From a virus, in IMG/VR virus record IMGVR_UViG_3300049218_000482, positions 1-21,556 of that record: a stretch of 21,556 bases of DNA. One strand, 5' to 3'. Positions 14,662 to 21,083 of this stretch are shown here, piece by piece; the first letter of the stretch is position 1, and every line of letters begins with the position of its first letter. A model generated the notes under the pieces. It was given only the letters and a program-made list of their open reading frames with translations. It was not told the DNA's origin and searched no databases. Position numbers and translations under genes: made by a program.

Positions 14662-15783
14662 TCAGGCCCTCCCGTTAGCGTTGCGATAACTGACGCCACC
14701 GGCACGCCAGGAGTCGGCCACTGCTCGTTCAGCAGCTGCGCTCATTTGCTTTTGCAGGTTCTGTTGCAACGCTTGTTGATCGAGCTGGGCGCCATCGCCA
14801 CTGCTGTTTTGCGCGTTGACGGTGACCGGTGCGTTGATCTGAATCGACGCCCCGCCGCCGCCACCACCAAAACCGCCGACGGCACGTACGCCCAAGGCGC
14901 CGTTGCTGGTGCGGGTCAGCGGGATGATGGCTTCAGGGCCTGCTTCGCCCATGAGGCCCATGCGCCCACCGGCCATGCCAAATGAGGTCGGGGTGCTGAC
15001 GACGCTGTTGGTGAAGGCACCGCCATTGGCGAAGAGTTGAACACCTGAGCCCCAAGCGCCGCCTTTAGCTTGCTGAGCACCCAGCCAGTTACTGAAAGCC
15101 GCGCCGGTATAATCCGAAGCACTTGAGCCAGCCGATGGGGAGGCTCCCGAAGGAGCAAACAGAGTTGTTCCGATATCGAACAATGTACCTAGAATCCCGA
15201 CCGCTGCCTTCTGTGCCGCAATCTTAGCCATGTCAGCTACGACTGATTTTGTGAAGTCGGAAAAAGAGAACTTTCCGGTTGTCACAAAGCTGGTAATACC
15301 GTTCTCCATTGAGGTGAAGGCACCGTTGAACACGTCCTTACTCATACCCGCTACATCACTGGCTTTTTTCTTGTAATCGTCAAAAGCCGTGCTGGCACCC
15401 TCAAGAATCGGATTGCTGTTCTTCTCGTCTTTCTTATCATAGGTAGATGTGGACACTGGATAAGACAGGCCTGAAGCATCCAGGGTGTATTTGAAGCTGT
15501 CGAGACTGCTCTTATCCCCCACAGAACTGACCGGATCGTAAGACGTTGTCAGCGCCTTTCCGGTTAACACCCCAGCCTGTGTCGCACCGTAATCGAACGC
15601 CATGGGCAACTTGGTTTTGAGCGCAGTGGCTTCATTCCCTTGGCTCTTTAACGACTGCGTAGCCTTAGTGGTACTTTTTTCGATATCTGCCGAAGCCTTG
15701 ACTGCCCGTGTAAGGGACTGCGTATATTTATCGATTTCGGTTTTCGCCTTGGTATAGGCGCTGATGTCAGCAATGGAAACCAT
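14662..15783 (-). CDS. tape measure protein, lambda H-like, unusually short
   Basis: This protein sets tail length and is ejected or released on attack. At 373 residues it is less than half of lambda H (853). Its C-terminal part is a recognisable lambda-type tape-measure C domain: an SMENGITSFVTTGKFSFSDF segment near residues 155-175, MAKIAAQKAAVGIL, then a G/A-rich end with FANGGAF and MGEAGPEAIIPL. Only about 130 residues precede that domain, where long helices would be expected. The sequence coding the N-terminal part is poorer in GC than that coding the C-terminus (27 of 60 at 15421-15480). The start has a strong AAGGAGG. The frame is intact, so this appears to be an internal shortening or replacement, not a pseudogene. 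Confidence 0.85.
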   Translation of the reverse strand: MVSIADISAYTKAKTEIDKYTQSLTRAVKASADIEKSTTKATQSLKSQGNEATALKTKLPMAFDYGATQAGVLTGKALTTSYDPVSSVGDKSSLDSFKYTLDASGLSYPVSTSTYDKKDEKNSNPILEGASTAFDDYKKKASDVAGMSKDVFNGAFTSMENGITSFVTTGKFSFSDFTKSVVADMAKIAAQKAAVGILGTLFDIGTTLFAPSGASPSAGSSASDYTGAAFSNWLGAQQAKGGAWGSGVQLFANGGAFTNSVVSTPTSFGMAGGRMGLMGEAGPEAIIPLTRTSNGALGVRAVGGFGGGGGGASIQINAPVTVNAQNSSGDGAQLDQQALQQNLQKQMSAAAERAVADSWRAGGVSYRNANGRA

Positions 15784-15793
15784 GCTGCCTCCT

Positions 15794-16488
15794 TTATTTC
15801 ATTTCGCTCATCACGAGCAAGGCTTCGGCCTCCATCAGGCGAAGGTCATTGAAGATTTCTGAAAGTTCAGGGCGCTTGATGCCTAGCATCCAGGCGACCT
15901 GAGGGATTGCGGTGTAGTCCATTCCGGTAGCGCCTCGGGGTCCGGTGCGCCATTGCGTGGACATGGCCTCAAACACCCGCACGGCTGACCAGTTGTCTGG
16001 CCAGACGTCATATGCGGTGTCGGGCATGTCCGCAACGGTCATGCCCAAGGCCGCCAGCTCAGCGTCTGACGGCCCGGGTTGGTAGAGCACGCGGGAGGCG
16101 CCGATCAGTTTCCCAGGCGGGTCTGCTGGTAGCACTGCTGATAGCGATCAAGCACGGCTTTGGGCACGCTGACCGAGGTCTGCACTAACGCCAGCAACGC
16201 CTCTTCGCACAGCGCGTCCTCAAAGCCCCAGTCGACAATCACCTCTTTGAGCTGAGCGGCCTGCATCTGGGTTTCAGCCAACGTGCTGTCCGCAAGCCCA
16301 AGGGACTGTTCTTCGATGCGCGCGAACAATGCCTCGCGCTCGCTGTTCCACTTGTCGAACAGGGCTGCCAACTGAGTGCGATCCAGATACCGGAATTCGA
16401 ACGGCACCTTGACCGGCTCCGCACCGACGCGAGGGATCTCGACATCGGCCTTGAACGTCGGGTTGTGGGCAATTCTGATCTTCGCCAT
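15794..16488 (-). CDS. tail assembly chaperone G-T, made by -1 frameshift
   Basis: The G frame (16488 to the TGA at 16107-16105) and the T frame (ending 15794) overlap. The T frame is in the -1 register relative to G and has no ribosome binding site of its own. GGGAAAC, a canonical X-XXY-YYZ slippery heptamer close to lambda's GGGAAAG, lies at 16114-16108 directly before the G stop, in the correct phase (G GGA AAC). Slippage would join 127 residues of G to 104 residues of T, giving about 231. The T part resembles DUF1799 proteins (WSAVRVFEAMSTQWRTGP). In lambda the G to G-T ratio is needed for tape-measure handling and tube polymerisation. Confidence 0.88.
16105..16488 (-). CDS. tail assembly chaperone G
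   Basis: The 127-residue product is made by the ribosomes that do not slip. It is rich in E, L, A and Q with a helical character (YLDRTQLAALFDKWNSE). It follows the tube gene and precedes the tape measure, as gpG does in lambda. AAGGAG lies before ATG 16488. It is expected to coat the tape measure and is not part of the finished particle. Confidence 0.88.
   Translation of the reverse strand: MAKIRIAHNPTFKADVEIPRVGAEPVKVPFEFRYLDRTQLAALFDKWNSEREALFARIEEQSLGLADSTLAETQMQAAQLKEVIVDWGFEDALCEEALLALVQTSVSVPKAVLDRYQQCYQQTRLGN
16108..16114 (-). promoter_or_regulatory. programmed -1 ribosomal frameshift site GGGAAAC
   Basis: The minus strand reads CTG GGA AAC TGA in the G frame. The heptamer G-GGA-AAC allows both tRNAs to re-pair in the -1 frame (GGG AAA), after which the ribosome continues CTG ATC GGC into T. 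The stop codon immediately after the slippery site may assist slippage. Confidence 0.9.
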
Positions 16489-16497
16489 GTCCGCTCC

Positions 16498-17151
16498 TTA
16501 CACCGACGCCTGGTAGCGGGTCGGACGTGAGGCCAGCGACAGGGTCACGACACGGGTCATGATGTTGTTGCGAGACAGCGTCGGCGTCGCCGAAATCGAC
16601 ACGTAGGCGTGGTAATAGATGACCGCGCCGTTAGGCAGGGTCAGGCGCACCACGCGTGCTTCCTTGGCTTCGTCAGCGCCCTCGCACACAGCGACATACG
16701 CAAGCGACGGGTCGTCAGCCACGGTGACCGTCATGCTGGTCGCAGACTTGGTGGTAGGCAGTTGGCGATCATCGTCCTCTTCCAGAAAACCAAAAGTAGC
16801 GAACTGTTGCTCGCCGCCTGTGGTAGCGACTTCGGTGATCTGACTGATCTGCGCCCAGGCGCTGACCGAGCGTACCGAACCGGCGCCCGAGCCTGGGGTG
16901 TAGATCGCTGTTTTGCTGGTGTCGACGTTCTCCAGAGCGAAGGAGCCAGCCTGTACTGCGCTGATCCGTGCCACGCGCTCATTGAGACGAGCCCAGCCGG
17001 AGTGAACCACGACCACATCGCCGGTGACCAGGTTGTGACCCGCTGCGGAAACCACCGCAGGGTTAGCGTTACTCAGCGCCGTTGCTGGCACGAGTGGGTT
17101 AAGCACTGCGGCGATTTCCATGATGGCGCCGTTAGGTAGGTTAAAGCTCAT
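16498..17151 (-). CDS. major tail tube protein, lambda V-like
   Basis: The 217-residue product is the main tube subunit candidate. It is beta-rich and follows the tail terminator, in the V position directly before G. It contains NPLVPATALSNANPAVVSAAGHNL and an ALENVDTS region that resembles the tube and Ig-like segments of siphophage tails. GAGGAA lies before ATG 17151. Its assignment comes from size, fold character and strict gene order; no catalytic motif is expected. Confidence 0.87.
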   Translation of the reverse strand: MSFNLPNGAIMEIAAVLNPLVPATALSNANPAVVSAAGHNLVTGDVVVVHSGWARLNERVARISAVQAGSFALENVDTSKTAIYTPGSGAGSVRSVSAWAQISQITEVATTGGEQQFATFGFLEEDDDRQLPTTKSATSMTVTVADDPSLAYVAVCEGADEAKEARVVRLTLPNGAVIYYHAYVSISATPTLSRNNIMTRVVTLSLASRPTRYQASV

Positions 17152-17173
17152 TGGGTATTCCTCGTTTTAAATG

Positions 17174-17196
17174 AAAAAACCCGCACGCGGCGGGTT
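17174..17196 (-). terminator. intrinsic terminator inside the late operon, between tail terminator and tube genes
   Basis: On the minus strand AACCCGC-(CGCGT)-GCGGGTT continues into TTTTCAT. The hairpin stands between the genes ending at 17221 and starting at 17151, near the head of the late operon. Confidence 0.75.
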
Positions 17197-17220
17197 GTGG
17201 TTTTGCCCTTGTGGGCGGAA

Positions 17221-17631
17221 TCAGTAAGTGTCGGCGCGGTACTGAAAGCTTGCGGCGACGGTATACGTAGTGGCGTCCTGAACGCCCGGCGCAGGCTTGA
17301 CCGGGGTCAGCACCATCACCGCGAAATCATCGCGACTCAGGCGCAAGTAAGCCGGAAACAATGCCGCCAGCTCATCGACCAGGGTGTCCGCCAGGCCAGC
17401 ACCGCTGCCCAGCGGCGTGACGATGCTGATCTGGAAAGAGCCGGTATACACATAGAGGTCTGCGCCCAGAGTGCTGCTGTCAGTGCTGACCGGCAGCATC
17501 AACGGCTTGAGCCATGTTTCGCCGGCTTGCGGTACAAAATCGAGGCCTTGCAGGGCAACGCGCAAGGTTTTTGCAGACGCCCATTGACTCAGGCGCTGTT
17601 CAAGCAGCGAGCGAATCAGCGCATGGCTCAT
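17221..17631 (-). CDS. tail terminator / U-like minor tail protein (DUF4128-like)
   Basis: The 136-residue product begins with a helix (ALIRSLLEQRLSQWA), followed by alternating strands and the segment GSFQISIVTPLGSG. This is the layout of siphophage tail-completion/terminator proteins of the DUF4128 type. It caps the tube when the tape measure length is reached. It is the first tail gene, and no Z-like protein, which in phage joins head to tail, is present, as expected if no head is made. ATG 17631 overlaps the stop of a 16-codon leader frame. Confidence 0.78.
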   Translation of the reverse strand: MSHALIRSLLEQRLSQWASAKTLRVALQGLDFVPQAGETWLKPLMLPVSTDSSTLGADLYVYTGSFQISIVTPLGSGAGLADTLVDELAALFPAYLRLSRDDFAVMVLTPVKPAPGVQDATTYTVAASFQYRADTY

Positions 17632-17678
17632 CGCAGCTCCTTTCGGCCAGTCAGGCCAAGGTATTGAAGGTGATACAT
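17628..17678 (-). CDS. 16-codon leader frame before the tail terminator gene
   Basis: ATG at 17678, with GGAG eight bases upstream, opens a 16-residue frame MYHLQYLGLTGRKELR. Its stop overlaps the next start as ATGA. It resembles a translational-coupling leader. I do not recognise the peptide, and it may not have a function as a protein. Confidence 0.4.
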   Translation of the reverse strand: MYHLQYLGLTGRKELR

Positions 17679-17696
17679 GGTCAAGTCTCCATAATG

Positions 17697-17717
17697 AAAA
17701 ACCCGCCGAAGCGGGTT
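17697..17717 (-). terminator. UUCG-loop intrinsic terminator directly after the holin gene
   Basis: On the minus strand AACCCGC-TTCG-GCGGGTT is followed by TTTCATT. A C(UUCG)G tetraloop is exceptionally stable. It separates the holin from the tail genes and could limit structural gene expression unless transcription is antiterminated. Confidence 0.8.
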
Positions 17718-17749
17718 AATGGGTTGCTCAGAAATGGGAAGTGGCTGGC

Positions 17750-18070
17750 TCAGACGGAGTCCATCTTCCTGCTGATCAAACGGATGATCAGCTCGCGAAT
17801 TGCCGTGACGCCGATGAAGCCAATTGCGCCGCCAGCGCCTACCGACAAGCTGGAAGGCCAGGCCATCCATTCGATAACGCTGCTGGCCGACAGGCTCAGC
17901 GCGCCGCAGATAAGGGCCTCAAGGACAACCCGCAGCTTGCTGGTCTCCTTGGCGTCATACAGCACCCGCAGCACCGAAATGATCACGGCCATGATTGCTC
18001 CTTGCCAGATCGGGGTACGCAGAACCAGCCAGATATCAGCCCAAACTGACGGGTCTTTGTCCGGCGTCAT
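17750..18070 (-). CDS. holin
   Basis: The 106-residue membrane protein has three hydrophobic segments, about 20-38, 47-67 and 77-98, and a charged C-terminus (RLISRKMDSV), consistent with a class I (lambda S-type) holin. It opens the inner membrane so that the GH19 endolysin can reach peptidoglycan. I chose ATG at 18070, giving MTPDKDPSVWADIW, because GAGAG lies just upstream. The open frame extends to 18196, but that extension is not holin-like and overlaps the late promoter region. Being first in the late operon while endolysin and spanins are last is an arrangement known in Pseudomonas pyocin and tailocin clusters. Confidence 0.87.
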   Translation of the reverse strand: MTPDKDPSVWADIWLVLRTPIWQGAIMAVIISVLRVLYDAKETSKLRVVLEALICGALSLSASSVIEWMAWPSSLSVGAGGAIGFIGVTAIRELIIRLISRKMDSV

Positions 18071-18280
18071 GGCTGCTCTCACAGGGATTGGGTTGCAGGG
18101 GGAACACCCGCCGACCAAGCCCTTAGAGGCCAACCAACAGATGTTTCGTAAGAGATGTCGGGTTATGCATAAGCGCAAAAACCAGAGCATGGACAAAATC
18201 TACGGGACGGCGACAACGCTGTAAACAATTATTTATGCATCAGTGCAAATTAATCTGTGATAACGCCGCCCTGAAACGCA
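18071..18280 (-). promoter_or_regulatory. late-operon promoter and operator region
   Basis: No gene is seen here. On the minus strand TTGCAC (18248-18243) and TTTACA (18225-18220) are 17 bases apart and form a candidate, non-ideal promoter, leaving a leader of about 140 bases before the holin. Two related inverted repeats are present: TGCATAAGCGCA (18166-18177) and TGCATCAGTGCA (18236-18247), both of the form TGCR-N4-YGCA and embedded in a 17-base direct repeat with two mismatches (18163-18179 and 18233-18249). The second overlaps the candidate -35. They match the central site of the repressor region at 18953-18964. Confidence 0.55.
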
Positions 18281-18306
18281 AAAAAACCGGCGCAGTGACC
18301 GGTTTT
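18281..18306 (-). terminator. terminator between the putative late regulator and the late promoter
   Basis: AAAACCGG (18283-18290) and CCGGTTTT (18299-18306) form an 8-base-pair stem; the minus strand then continues as TTTTTT. It lies about 50 bases after the regulator gene and isolates it from the late operon. Confidence 0.85.
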
Positions 18307-18358
18307 ATTGAGTTAAGTCTCATATGCATAAAGACAAGGACGAGAGAAGCAACGACCG

Positions 18359-18913
18359 TTAAACGGCATCGTTTGACAGCACGCCTTCGCTGTCGCAAAT
18401 GGCCTGCACCTGAACCAGGGCGTCCTGCACCCACTCATCCAGCGTGCGACGAATAGCGCTGGCCCAGCGTTGCCGGGTGCGCTCTGAGCGCACTTCGTTA
18501 TCCCAGGTAGACATGTCATACCAAGACGCCGGCAGCGTGCCAATGGAGCGCTTCCCCACCGCCGCACCCTTGGGTTTGGCAAACCCCCAGGTCGACACGC
18601 AACGCTCACGAAACACAGCAGGAGCAGGCGTATTAACCCTTTCACAGAGCTGTTCAAGGGCTGCAATCTTGTGTTGCGTGTGGGTTGAATATCGTGCCGT
18701 CAACGCAGCCCAGTGGTCGCCACTCAAGACGCCATGAAGGCGTGCGTACATCCAGCAGTCGTGAATTTTCATGTCCTCGCGAGACAGCCCGCTGCCCCTG
18801 CGGCGGACCTCTCCCGAATCGATTTTGCCTTGCCATGACTGGCTGCGAATATCATGCAGCGTCTCGGTCGCCATCACCCTGACCACAGCCGTTACCGCAT
18901 TTCGATAGATCAT
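18359..18913 (-). CDS. putative late-gene regulator of unknown family (PrtN or Q analogue by position)
   Basis: I do not recognise a named family. The 184-residue soluble protein is basic in its N-terminal part (residues 20-60: an RRRGSGLSREDMKIHDCWMY stretch). It has a compact middle (SGDHWAALTARYS) and a helical C-terminus (TRQRWASAIRRTLDEWVQ). It is divergent from the repressor and lies immediately before the late promoter, the position of PrtN in pyocins and of Q in lambdoid phages. I chose ATG 18913, with GAGG eight bases upstream, over the GTG at 18943. A minus-strand promoter TTGCAA-17-TTTAAT (18992-18964) overlaps operator-like repeats, so repressor control is likely. Activator or antiterminator are both possible. 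Confidence 0.6.
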   Translation of the reverse strand: MIYRNAVTAVVRVMATETLHDIRSQSWQGKIDSGEVRRRGSGLSREDMKIHDCWMYARLHGVLSGDHWAALTARYSTHTQHKIAALEQLCERVNTPAPAVFRERCVSTWGFAKPKGAAVGKRSIGTLPASWYDMSTWDNEVRSERTRQRWASAIRRTLDEWVQDALVQVQAICDSEGVLSNDAV

Positions 18914-18930
18914 TGAGTGCACCTCGAGGA

Positions 18931-19000
18931 TTGCATATCGCACACAAATGTATGCGTTAACGCATTAAACATTTGCGAAATAACATTTGCAATATGCAAA
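18931..19000. promoter_or_regulatory. divergent promoter/operator region between repressor and late regulator
   Basis: Three dyads are visible: TGCATATCGCA (18932-18942), the perfect palindrome ATGCGTTAACGCAT (18952-18965), and TTTGCAATATGCAAA (18986-19000). The best promoter is on the minus strand, TTGCAA (18992-18987), 17 bases, TTTAAT (18969-18964), so the -35 lies in the third dyad and the start point in the second. Three operators between two divergent genes resembles a lambdoid switch. The rightward repressor promoter cannot be placed with confidence. Confidence 0.7.
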
Positions 19001-19022
19001 AACGCGAATCAATATGCACGCC

Positions 19023-19757
19023 ATGGAAAAACGAACGGTTTCGCAAACACTCAGAGCACTGCTCGCTCGCGACGGGATTACCCCCACGGAACTCCACCGT
19101 CGCACCGAGGTGCCGCAATCAACGCTGTCCAGGATCCTCAACGACAAAATCGCGGACCCTGCGGACAAGCACATCTCCCGAATCGCTGGCTATTTTCGGG
19201 TGTCCACCGATCAGTTGCGCGGGCGCGTACCGCTGCCCACACAGACGGCGGAGGGCTTGAGTGTCGAACACCCAGGCATGCAGGACATCAGTGTCTGGGA
19301 CGATGCAACACCGCTGGAGGTTGATGAAGTGTCAGTCCCTTTTCTACGCGAGGTTGAATTGGCTGCCGGATCGGGAAGGTTCGTCATCGAAGAGAGCTCA
19401 AACGCCTCGTTGCGTTTCGGCAAACGCAGCCTGCGCAACAATGGCGTGCAGTTCGATCACGCCAAGTGCGTGACGGTCCGCGGCAACAGCATGCTGCCGG
19501 TGCTGCGCGACGGCGCGACTGTGGGCGTCAACATCGGCAAATCGGCCATTGGCGATATCACTGACGGTGATCTCTACGCCATTAACCATAATGGCCAGTT
19601 ACGCGTAAAACAGGTGTATCGCCTGCCATCGGGTATCCGCTTTCGCAGCTTCAACCGTGACGAGCACCCCGACGAGGACTACAGCTTTCAGCAGATTCAG
19701 GAAGAGCAAATCGCCATTCTCGGCCATGTGTTCTGGTGGGGCATGTTCGCGCGCTGA
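19023..19757 (+). CDS. CI/LexA-like autocleavable repressor (PrtR-type)
   Basis: The 244-residue protein has an N-terminal helix-turn-helix (about residues 18-41, with PTELHRRTEVPQSTLSRIL) and a C-terminal S24 peptidase domain. The expected cleavage pair is A115-G116 in ELAAGSG, with nucleophile S156 in RGNSMLP and Lys196 in LRVKQVY. All are present, so RecA-stimulated self-cleavage after DNA damage is likely, which would induce the locus. I chose ATG 19023 as giving the usual N-terminus (MEKRTVSQTL). ATG 19014 and an even earlier TTG are in frame. None has a clear Shine-Dalgarno sequence, so a leaderless mRNA as for lambda cI is possible. It probably binds the dyads just upstream. Confidence 0.92.
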   Translation: MEKRTVSQTLRALLARDGITPTELHRRTEVPQSTLSRILNDKIADPADKHISRIAGYFRVSTDQLRGRVPLPTQTAEGLSVEHPGMQDISVWDDATPLEVDEVSVPFLREVELAAGSGRFVIEESSNASLRFGKRSLRNNGVQFDHAKCVTVRGNSMLPVLRDGATVGVNIGKSAIGDITDGDLYAINHNGQLRVKQVYRLPSGIRFRSFNRDEHPDEDYSFQQIQEEQIAILGHVFWWGMFAR

Positions 19758-20088
19758 TCCGAATGAATATAAGGGCGCCGTTTTAATCTGCGCTAACGGC
19801 TGATAATTCAAAGCGCTCGAACAAATCCATTCATATGCCCTACCTCTTGAACCCGAACGGATAGCGCTTAAAAGGCCCTCGGGACCTTTTCGCAAATGAA
19901 GCTCCCAGTGCAGCCAAAACCCTCCCGCAGTCCCGGTTCACGAGCTATGGTCTACTCGCGGCTGCTGAAACGAGCAGCCATAAGTACGAGGCTGATTCTC
20001 TGATCTAAAACAAAGCCCGTATTCCAGCCCCCATTGCGTGCCCACTACACAAACGAAGTGCAGGGCACGAATTCGCAGGAGTATGTTG
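19758..20088. other. non-coding stretch at the right boundary of the locus
   Basis: These 331 bases hold no convincing gene. They include a likely terminator for the repressor (19870-19890) and a perfect hairpin GGCTGCT/AGCAGCC (19960-19979) without a T-run, perhaps in the leader of the next gene. A search by eye for a copy of the tRNA-Ser 3' end, which would mark an att site, was negative. Confidence 0.6.
19870..19890 (+). terminator. probable terminator downstream of the repressor
   Basis: AAAAGG (19870-19875) pairs with CCTTTT (19885-19890), with an inner CC/GG and one bulged A, and the stem ends in TTTT. It lies about 110 bases after the repressor stop. Confidence 0.5.
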
Positions 20089-20583
20089 ATGAACGGTATC
20101 GGCAAACGTCTGAAGCAGGAAAGAAAGCGCCTGAAGCTCACCCAGAGCGCACTGGGTGCAATTGGCGGCGTGGAGGCCAATGCCCAGGGTCATTACGAAA
20201 GCGGGCAACGTCTGCCCAGAGCGGATTATCTGTTCAGGGTCGCGGCAGCCGGCGTCGACATCAATCGGGTAGTGACCGGAATCGAGTCAATCAATCGCCA
20301 GGAAGTACCGGTCCTCCCGGAACGCTTCTGGACTCATGAAGGTTATCAAGAGCAGGACGCGACCTGCGCCGAGGGTGTAGTGAAAATCATTGGCCAATTG
20401 CGCCAAAGCTTATGGGTGACCGCCAACGCCCTGTGCGAGGTGACGCGACTGATCGAAAACCAGGATCACGCAAGCACGGGAGATCATGTCGAAGATCACT
20501 TACGCGTACTGCAAGGAGATGCAGACCTGTTTGTCGCATTGGCGCTGGCCAGGGTGCAAAAAGCTCACCAAGAAGCACATTGA
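20089..20583 (+). CDS. XRE-family helix-turn-helix regulator
   Basis: The 164-residue protein has an N-terminal XRE/Cro-like DNA-binding domain at about residues 3-62 (GIGKRLKQERKRLKLTQSAL, then NAQGHYESGQRLPRADYL). Its C-terminal part, of about 100 residues, is helical with no known domain. ATG 20089 is supported by AGGAG seven bases upstream; ATG 20083 is too close to that site. Similar proteins are common near Pseudomonas prophages, so it may be a remnant of the phage-derived locus or a host gene. It is co-directional with the repressor but separated by 331 bases and a terminator. Its target is unknown. Confidence 0.8.
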   Translation: MNGIGKRLKQERKRLKLTQSALGAIGGVEANAQGHYESGQRLPRADYLFRVAAAGVDINRVVTGIESINRQEVPVLPERFWTHEGYQEQDATCAEGVVKIIGQLRQSLWVTANALCEVTRLIENQDHASTGDHVEDHLRVLQGDADLFVALALARVQKAHQEAH

Positions 20584-20651
20584 GGAGCACTGGCGCGATT
20601 TGGCGGCTGGACTGGCAGGTGGTAGCCTTGCGCGTCAAAAGGAGGCGACCC

Positions 20652-21083
20652 ATGAAACGGTATTCACTGCTGCTGGCAGCCGCAACGACCTGGCTCTGCG
20701 GGCAGGCTCAGGCCGAGGTGTTCAAATGCACCAATGCTGAGGGCAAGGTCAGTTTTGCATCGACGCCCTGCCCCACATATGTGGGACAAAGCACATTGCA
20801 GCGCGGTGCACAGAGTCGCCTGTCAAGCGATTGGGAGGAGCGCGATTTCACGCACCGGCTCAACCTCAACGCCACGGAAATCCTTCAGGTCAGCCGACGG
20901 CGCAAAATCATTATCACCAACGAAAAAGAGATCGCTGATCGCATGCAGAAAATCCGTCAGCCTCCGCCCGGAGTGCCGTCGGTCTGCGTTGCGCCACGGT
21001 TTGACAGCATCTGTTTCGACCCCTCGGGAGGCCGGGTGCGACAGCCTGTAGCGGGTGGCCTGGTGCAGTCAGGCGCAAAGTGA
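20652..21083 (+). CDS. exported DUF4124-type protein
   Basis: The 143-residue protein begins with a clear signal peptide (MKRYSLLLAAATTWLCGQAQA, cleavage about residue 21). The mature N-terminus EVFKCTNAEGKVSFASTPC is the hallmark of DUF4124 proteins, which are small periplasmic proteins of unknown role, with two cysteines that could form a disulfide. The rest is charged, with no other recognised motif, and ends in a proline- and glycine-rich tail. ATG 20652 has a strong AGGAGG six bases upstream. It follows the XRE gene after 68 bases and may share its transcript. It looks like a host gene. Confidence 0.82.
   Translation: MKRYSLLLAAATTWLCGQAQAEVFKCTNAEGKVSFASTPCPTYVGQSTLQRGAQSRLSSDWEERDFTHRLNLNATEILQVSRRRKIIITNEKEIADRMQKIRQPPPGVPSVCVAPRFDSICFDPSGGRVRQPVAGGLVQSGAK

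Larger units (their letters stand above)
1105..19757. other. F-type (lambda-like, headless) tailocin locus
   Basis: The block contains a repressor, a putative late regulator, lysis genes and a complete lambda-order tail set (terminator, tube, G/G-T, tape measure, M, L, K, I, J, fibres). No gene for capsid, portal, terminase, head-tail joining protein Z, integrase or replication is present. All tail reading frames are open, which argues for maintained function and not a decaying prophage. By analogy with the F-pyocins of Pseudomonas aeruginosa, this is a flexible, non-contractile tailocin. The limits are those of the first and last phage-type genes; no att repeats were found. That it is functional is an inference. 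Confidence 0.82.

Noticed and set aside
15794-16135. T as an independent gene with a GTG start
   Set aside because: No ribosome binding site; register and slippery heptamer show it is reached by frameshift from G.
18071-18196. N-terminal 42-codon extension of the holin
   Set aside because: Not holin-like, overlaps the operator-like repeats and leader, and ATG 18070 gives the usual holin N-terminus.
18914-18943. GTG start of the late-regulator candidate
   Set aside because: It overlaps an operator dyad and lacks a ribosome site; ATG 18913 has GAGG at good distance.
18914-19022. Classical LexA (SOS) box in the control region
   Set aside because: No CTGT-N8-ACAG match there or in 18071-18358; induction more likely works through repressor autocleavage.
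19758-20088. Right-hand attachment site
   Set aside because: No match to the tRNA-Ser T-arm, acceptor end or flanking bases could be found by eye.
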